This document shows positions 59,458-64,000 of a DNA stretch of 64,000 nucleotides, piece after piece. The stretch lies in the NCBI RefSeq assembly GCF_037042905.1, contig NC_087246.1:31920001-31984000 (forward strand), given 5' to 3'. Under the pieces are notes generated by a model. It worked only from the letters and a program-made list of their open reading frames with translations, was not told where the DNA came from and made no database searches. The stretch is from Lytechinus pictus (Eukaryota; Echinodermata; Echinoidea; Temnopleuroida; Toxopneustidae). Position 1 is the first letter of the stretch. Each line of letters starts with the position of its first letter. The position numbers were made by a program, and so were the translations under genes.

Positions 59458-59619
59458 TAGGAGATAGCGCGAACGCAGATCTCCGCTATCATAAATTGTA
59501 CGCCCGAGTTCCCCACGTTTGGGGGAATCGCAAGGTTCAGCAAGCCGGAGTGCAATGGCAAGCCTCGCCCTGGGGGTGCATCCTTCTTGATCAATGCGAC
59601 CCCTGCGCCAGGTAAGTAT
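59458..59619 (-). ncRNA. U1: U1 snRNA, copy 14
   Basis: Same RNA sequence. TCTATAGCC/GCTTTAAACG spacer, so copies 13 and 14 are adjacent members of this class. Confidence 0.96.
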
Positions 59620-60862
59620 GCTCTCCATTCATCGGTCACCGTACTTGATCAAATCTTATCTGCGATATAAAGCAGTTAATCATCTCACTCTACAAAGAGA
59701 AAACAGTCACATGATTTGATGGGTCTGTAGAATTTTTGTCAAATTTTGAGAATTAGAAACCTCAAATCTCTGTGTTACTCTCTGGAGCGAAATTAATGAC
59801 GTATTCATGTAATTTAATGATTTAAGTTTAATAACCAGTACAAAATTGCAGGCAAAATCTGAAAAAGTAAGGATATGAATATTCATGAACTTGACAATAA
59901 CTCTACTGACGTCGTAGATTATAATGACAAAAGCGTTACAACGATGAAAGCTTACTCGCATCCTGTTATAGGGTCAACCTTTCTTTTATTGGTCGTCATC
60001 ATACTTTGGCAAAATCATACATTGATCTATTAAATATTTCGTAACAAAGATCTGTAGTTTGTAGCAGACCCTGAATCTTTTGTCCCATTTTAGAATGAAA
60101 TGTGTGATGCTTTAATATCTCAATAAAGTTACCATGATTATATCTTTCCATATTAGGCGAAAAAAAAACACCACAAAGTTGAAACTAGCTCAGCCATTGA
60201 ATCAGTCGTCTATAGCCTGAAAGTGACCCAAAGGAAATGACCATGCACCGTGATTTTTACCCATTTTTCGAAAAAAAATGTGACGAAAAACATTGGTTGG
60301 TTCATGCTGACGCTTTAAACGAGTTATTTATTTTTAGATAAGAAGCGTAATGCAACTTTTTACCAGTAACTAATGCTCATACCGGAAACGAAACAACGAT
60401 GGACCAATAGGTTTTGAAATACGCCAAGTTGCAGTATGTATTATTTGGTAGGATTACCTTAAAAGATGTTTTTACAGAGGTTGTTTCAATGAGAAAACTA
60501 CTTTAGGGTGCTTTTTATCGGAAACTTGCGACCTAGTATAATGAGCGAGCCAATTAGCTGGAAAATCAATCTTTCAAATTTTAATCCAAATCTTTCAAAA
60601 CTTAGCCAAGTATATTTCGACATACATTTCGCACTAAAGGAATATACTATTATTGTTACGCTGATTAAAACCCGAGCTTTTATTAAAGGGATAGCAATCC
60701 CATTCCAAAAAGAAATGAAGAATCCAATGGTTCGAAAATTCATGCATATAGACCTAATACCTGAAATGGTTGAAATGAACAAAATTAAGAGATGAATTAA
60801 TTCTTAAAACCATGGAATCATTTGTTGTCATTCTATTATCTTTCTTTGCATTGGTTGAATTG

Positions 60863-61024
60863 TAGGAGATAGCGCGAACGCAGATCTCCGCTATCATAAA
60901 TTGTACGCCCGAGTTCCCCACGTTTGGGGGAATCGCAAGGTTCAGCAAGCCGGAGTGCAATGGCAAGCCTCGCCCTGGGGGTGCATCCTTCTTGATCAAT
61001 GCGACCCCTGCGCCAGGTAAGTAT
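60863..61024 (-). ncRNA. U1: U1 snRNA, copy 15
   Basis: Same RNA sequence, with a TCAATAGCC/GCTTTTAACG spacer carrying CCTTTATTTT. Confidence 0.96.
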
Positions 61025-62267
61025 GCTCTCCATTCATCGGTCACCGTACTTGATCAAATCTTATCTGCGATATAAAGCAGTTAATCATCTCACTCTACAA
61101 AGAGAAAACAGTCACATGATTTGATGGGTCTGTAGAATTTTTGTCAAATTTTGAGAATTAGAAACCTCAAATCTCTGTGTTACTCTCTGGAGCGAAATTA
61201 ATGACGTATTCATGTAATTTAATGATTTAAGTTTAATAACCAGTACAAAATTGCAGGCAAAATCTGAAAAAGTAAGGATATGAATATTCATGAACTTGAC
61301 AATAACTCTACTGACGTCGTAGATTATAATGACAAAAGCGTTACAACGATGAAAGCTTACTCGCATCCTGTTATAGGGTCAACCTTTATTTTATTGGTCG
61401 TCATCATACTTTGGCAAAATCATACATTGATCTATTAAATATTTCGTAACAAAGATCTGTAGTTTGTAGCAGACCCTGAATCTTTTGTCCCATTTTAGAA
61501 TGAAATGTGTGATGCTTTAATATCTCAATAAAGTTACCATGATTATATCTTTCCATATTAGGCGAAAAAAAAACACCACAAAGTTGAAACTAGCTCAGCC
61601 ATTGAATCAGTCGTCAATAGCCTGAAAGTGACCCAAAGGAAATGACCATGCACCGTGATTTTTACCCATTTTTTGAAAAAAAATGTGACGAAAAACATTG
61701 GTTGGTTCATGCTGACGCTTTTAACGAGTTATTTATTTTTAGATAAGAAGCGTAATGCAACTTTTTACCAGTAACTAATGCTCATACCGGAAACGAAACA
61801 ACGATGGACCAATAGGTTTTGAAATACGCCAAGTTGCAGTATGTATTATTTGGTAGGATTACCTTAAAAGATGTTTTTACAGAGGTTGTTTCAATGAGAA
61901 AACTACTTTAGGGTGCTTTTTATCGGAAACTTGCGACCTAGTATAATGAGCGAGCCAATTAGCTGGAAAATCAATCTTTCAAATTTTAATCCAAATCTTT
62001 CAAAACTTAGCCAAGTATATTTCGACATACATTTCGCACTAAAGGAATATACTATTATTGTTACGCTGATTAAAACCCGAGCTTTTATTAAAGGGATAGC
62101 AATCCCATTCCAAAAAGAAATGAAGAATCCAATGGTTCGAAAATTCATGCATATAGACCTAATACCTGAAATGGTTGAAATGAACAAAATTAAGAGATGA
62201 ATTAATTCTTAAAACCATGGAATCATTTGTTGTCATTCTATTATCTTTCTTTGCATTGGTTGAATTG

Positions 62268-62429
62268 TAGGAGATAGCGCGAACGCAGATCTCCGCTATC
62301 ATAAATTGTACGCCCGAGTTCCCCACGTTTGGGGGAATCGCAAGGTTCAGCAAGCCGGAGTGCAATGGCAAGCCTCGCCCTGGGGGTGCATCCTTCTTGA
62401 TCAATGCGACCCCTGCGCCAGGTAAGTAT
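62268..62429 (-). ncRNA. U1: U1 snRNA, copy 16
   Basis: Same RNA sequence. The only copy I see with a change in the near promoter: + strand T at 62458 (-29) where the others have A. Its spacer also has TTAATCAAAATC, as in copies 2 and 3. Confidence 0.96.
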
Positions 62430-63672
62430 GCTCTCCATTCATCGGTCACCGTACTTGTTCAAATCTTATCTGCGATATAAAGCAGTTAATCATCTCACTC
62501 TACAAAGAGAAAACAGTCACATGATTTGATGGGTCTGTAGAATTTTTGTCAAATTTTGAGAATTAGAAACCTCAAATCTCTGTGTTACTCTCTGGAGCGA
62601 AATTAATGACGTATTCATGTAATTTAATGATTTAAGTTTAATAACCAGTACAAAATTGCAGGCAAAATCTGAAAAAGTAAGGATATGAATATTCATGAAC
62701 TTGACAATAACTCTACTGACGTCGTAGATTATAATGACAAAAGCGTTACAACGATGAAAGCTTACTCGCATCCTGTTATAGGGTCAACCTTTATTTTATT
62801 GGTCGTCATCATACTTTGGCAAAATCATACATTGATCTATTAAATATTTCGTAACAAAGATCTGTAGTTTGTAGCAGACCCTGAATCTTTTGTCCCATTT
62901 TAGAATGAAATGTGTGATGCTTTAATATCTCAATAAAGTTACCATGATTATATCTTTCCATATTAGGCGAAAAAAAAACACCACAAAGTTGAAACTAGCT
63001 CAGCCATTGAATCAGTCGTCAATAGCCTGAAAGTGACCCAAAGGAAATGACCATGCACCGTGATTTTTACCCATTTTTTGAAAAAAAATGTGACGAAAAA
63101 CATTGGTTGGTTCATGCTGACGCTTTTAACGAGTTATTTATTTTTAGATAAGAAGCGTAATGCAACTTTTTACCAGTAACTAATGCTCATACCGGAAACG
63201 AAACAACGATGGACCAATAGGTTTTGAAATACGCCAAGTTGCAGTATGTATTATTTGGTAGGATTACCTTAAAAGATGTTTTTACAGAGGTTGTTTCAAT
63301 GAGAAAACTACTTTAGGGTGCTTTTTATCGGAAACTTGCGACCTAGTATAATGAGCGAGCCAATTAGCTGGAAAATCAATCTTTCAAATTTTAATCAAAA
63401 TCTTTCAAAACTTAGCCAAGTATATTTCGACATACATTTCGCACTAAAGGAATATACTATTATTGTTACGCTGATTAAAACCCGAGCTTTTATTAAAGGG
63501 ATAGCAATCCCATTCCAAAAAGAAATGAAGAATCCAATGGTTCGAAAATTCATGCATATAGACCTAATACCTGAAATGGTTGAAATGAACAAAATTAAGA
63601 GATGAATTAATTCTTAAAACCATGGAATCATTTGTTGTCATTCTATTATCTTTCTTTGCATTGGTTGAATTG

Positions 63673-63834
63673 TAGGAGATAGCGCGAACGCAGATCTCCG
63701 CTATCATAAATTGTACGCCCGAGTTCCCCACGTTTGGGGGAATCGCAAGGTTCAGCAAGCCGGAGTGCAATGGCAAGCCTCGCCCTGGGGGTGCATCCTT
63801 CTTGATCAATGCGACCCCTGCGCCAGGTAAGTAT
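63673..63834 (-). ncRNA. U1: U1 snRNA, copy 17
   Basis: Same RNA sequence. Its upstream spacer is cut by the window end at 64000, about 166 bases before +1, so the proximal promoter is present but the distal part is not seen. Confidence 0.95.
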
Positions 63835-64000
63835 GCTCTCCATTCATCGGTCACCGTACTTGATCAAATCTTATCTGCGATATAAAGCAGTTAATCATCT
63901 CACTCTACAAAGAGAAAACAGTCACATGATTTGATGGGTCTGTAGAATTTTTGTCAAATTTTGAGAATTAGAAACCTCAAATCTCTGTGTTACTCTCTGG

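Larger units (their letters stand above)
41166..64000 (-). repeat. U1 snRNA tandem array, unit about 1405 bp, 17 gene copies
   Basis: Seventeen units are arranged head to tail, with gene-to-gene steps of 1408, 1405 (ten times), 1406, 1404 and 1405 (three times). All the U1 genes point left. Internal units differ by only a few bases each; the unit next to the left edge differs most. The array is not closed on the right. Open frames of 65-96 codons recur in every unit only because the units are homogenised. Confidence 0.97.

Overview
The window is animal nuclear DNA, most likely from a sea urchin (Echinoidea). The evidence is a 17-exon animal gene with GT-AG introns, a TTAGGG-type telomeric tract, many short inverted-repeat elements, and a tandem array of U1 snRNA genes with a unit of about 1.4 kb. 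From memory, tandem U1 repeats of about this size were described in the sea urchin genus Lytechinus, which makes that genus a good candidate. The species is not proven here.

Layout. (1) 1-8586 has no gene I can support. It holds decayed tandem repeats, a TTAA-flanked inverted-repeat element, a short MITE, a 1 kb AT-rich foldback element and a decayed repeat field of about 100 bp period. (2) 8587-31960, + strand, is one gene in 17 coding exons (2016 nt, 671 residues). It encodes a TMEM145/GPR180-type seven-pass membrane protein: signal peptide, extracellular domain, seven membrane segments and a long cytoplasmic tail. Every junction keeps frame. The first exon (84 nt) lies 3.9 kb from the second. 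The introns carry most of the mobile elements, including a 1.7 kb terminal-inverted-repeat element built from a 42/46 bp minisatellite and about 24 telomeric hexamers. (3) 31961-39337 holds the 3' UTR, two decaying echoes of the last exon, and more MITEs. (4) 39338-64000 is the left part of a U1 snRNA tandem array: one degenerate edge unit, then 17 U1 genes, all on the - strand, spaced 1404-1408 bp. It runs off the right edge of the window.

The gene and the U1 array appear unrelated in function. The membrane protein is a single-copy gene. The U1 array supplies the RNA of the U1 snRNP, which recognises 5' splice sites; its first 11 nt read ATACTTACCTG, complementary to donor sites such as those used in the upstream gene. 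The most informative features are the abrupt identity step at the array edge, two spacer subfamilies inside the array, and several transposon insertions whose pre-insertion sites survive in neighbouring repeat copies.
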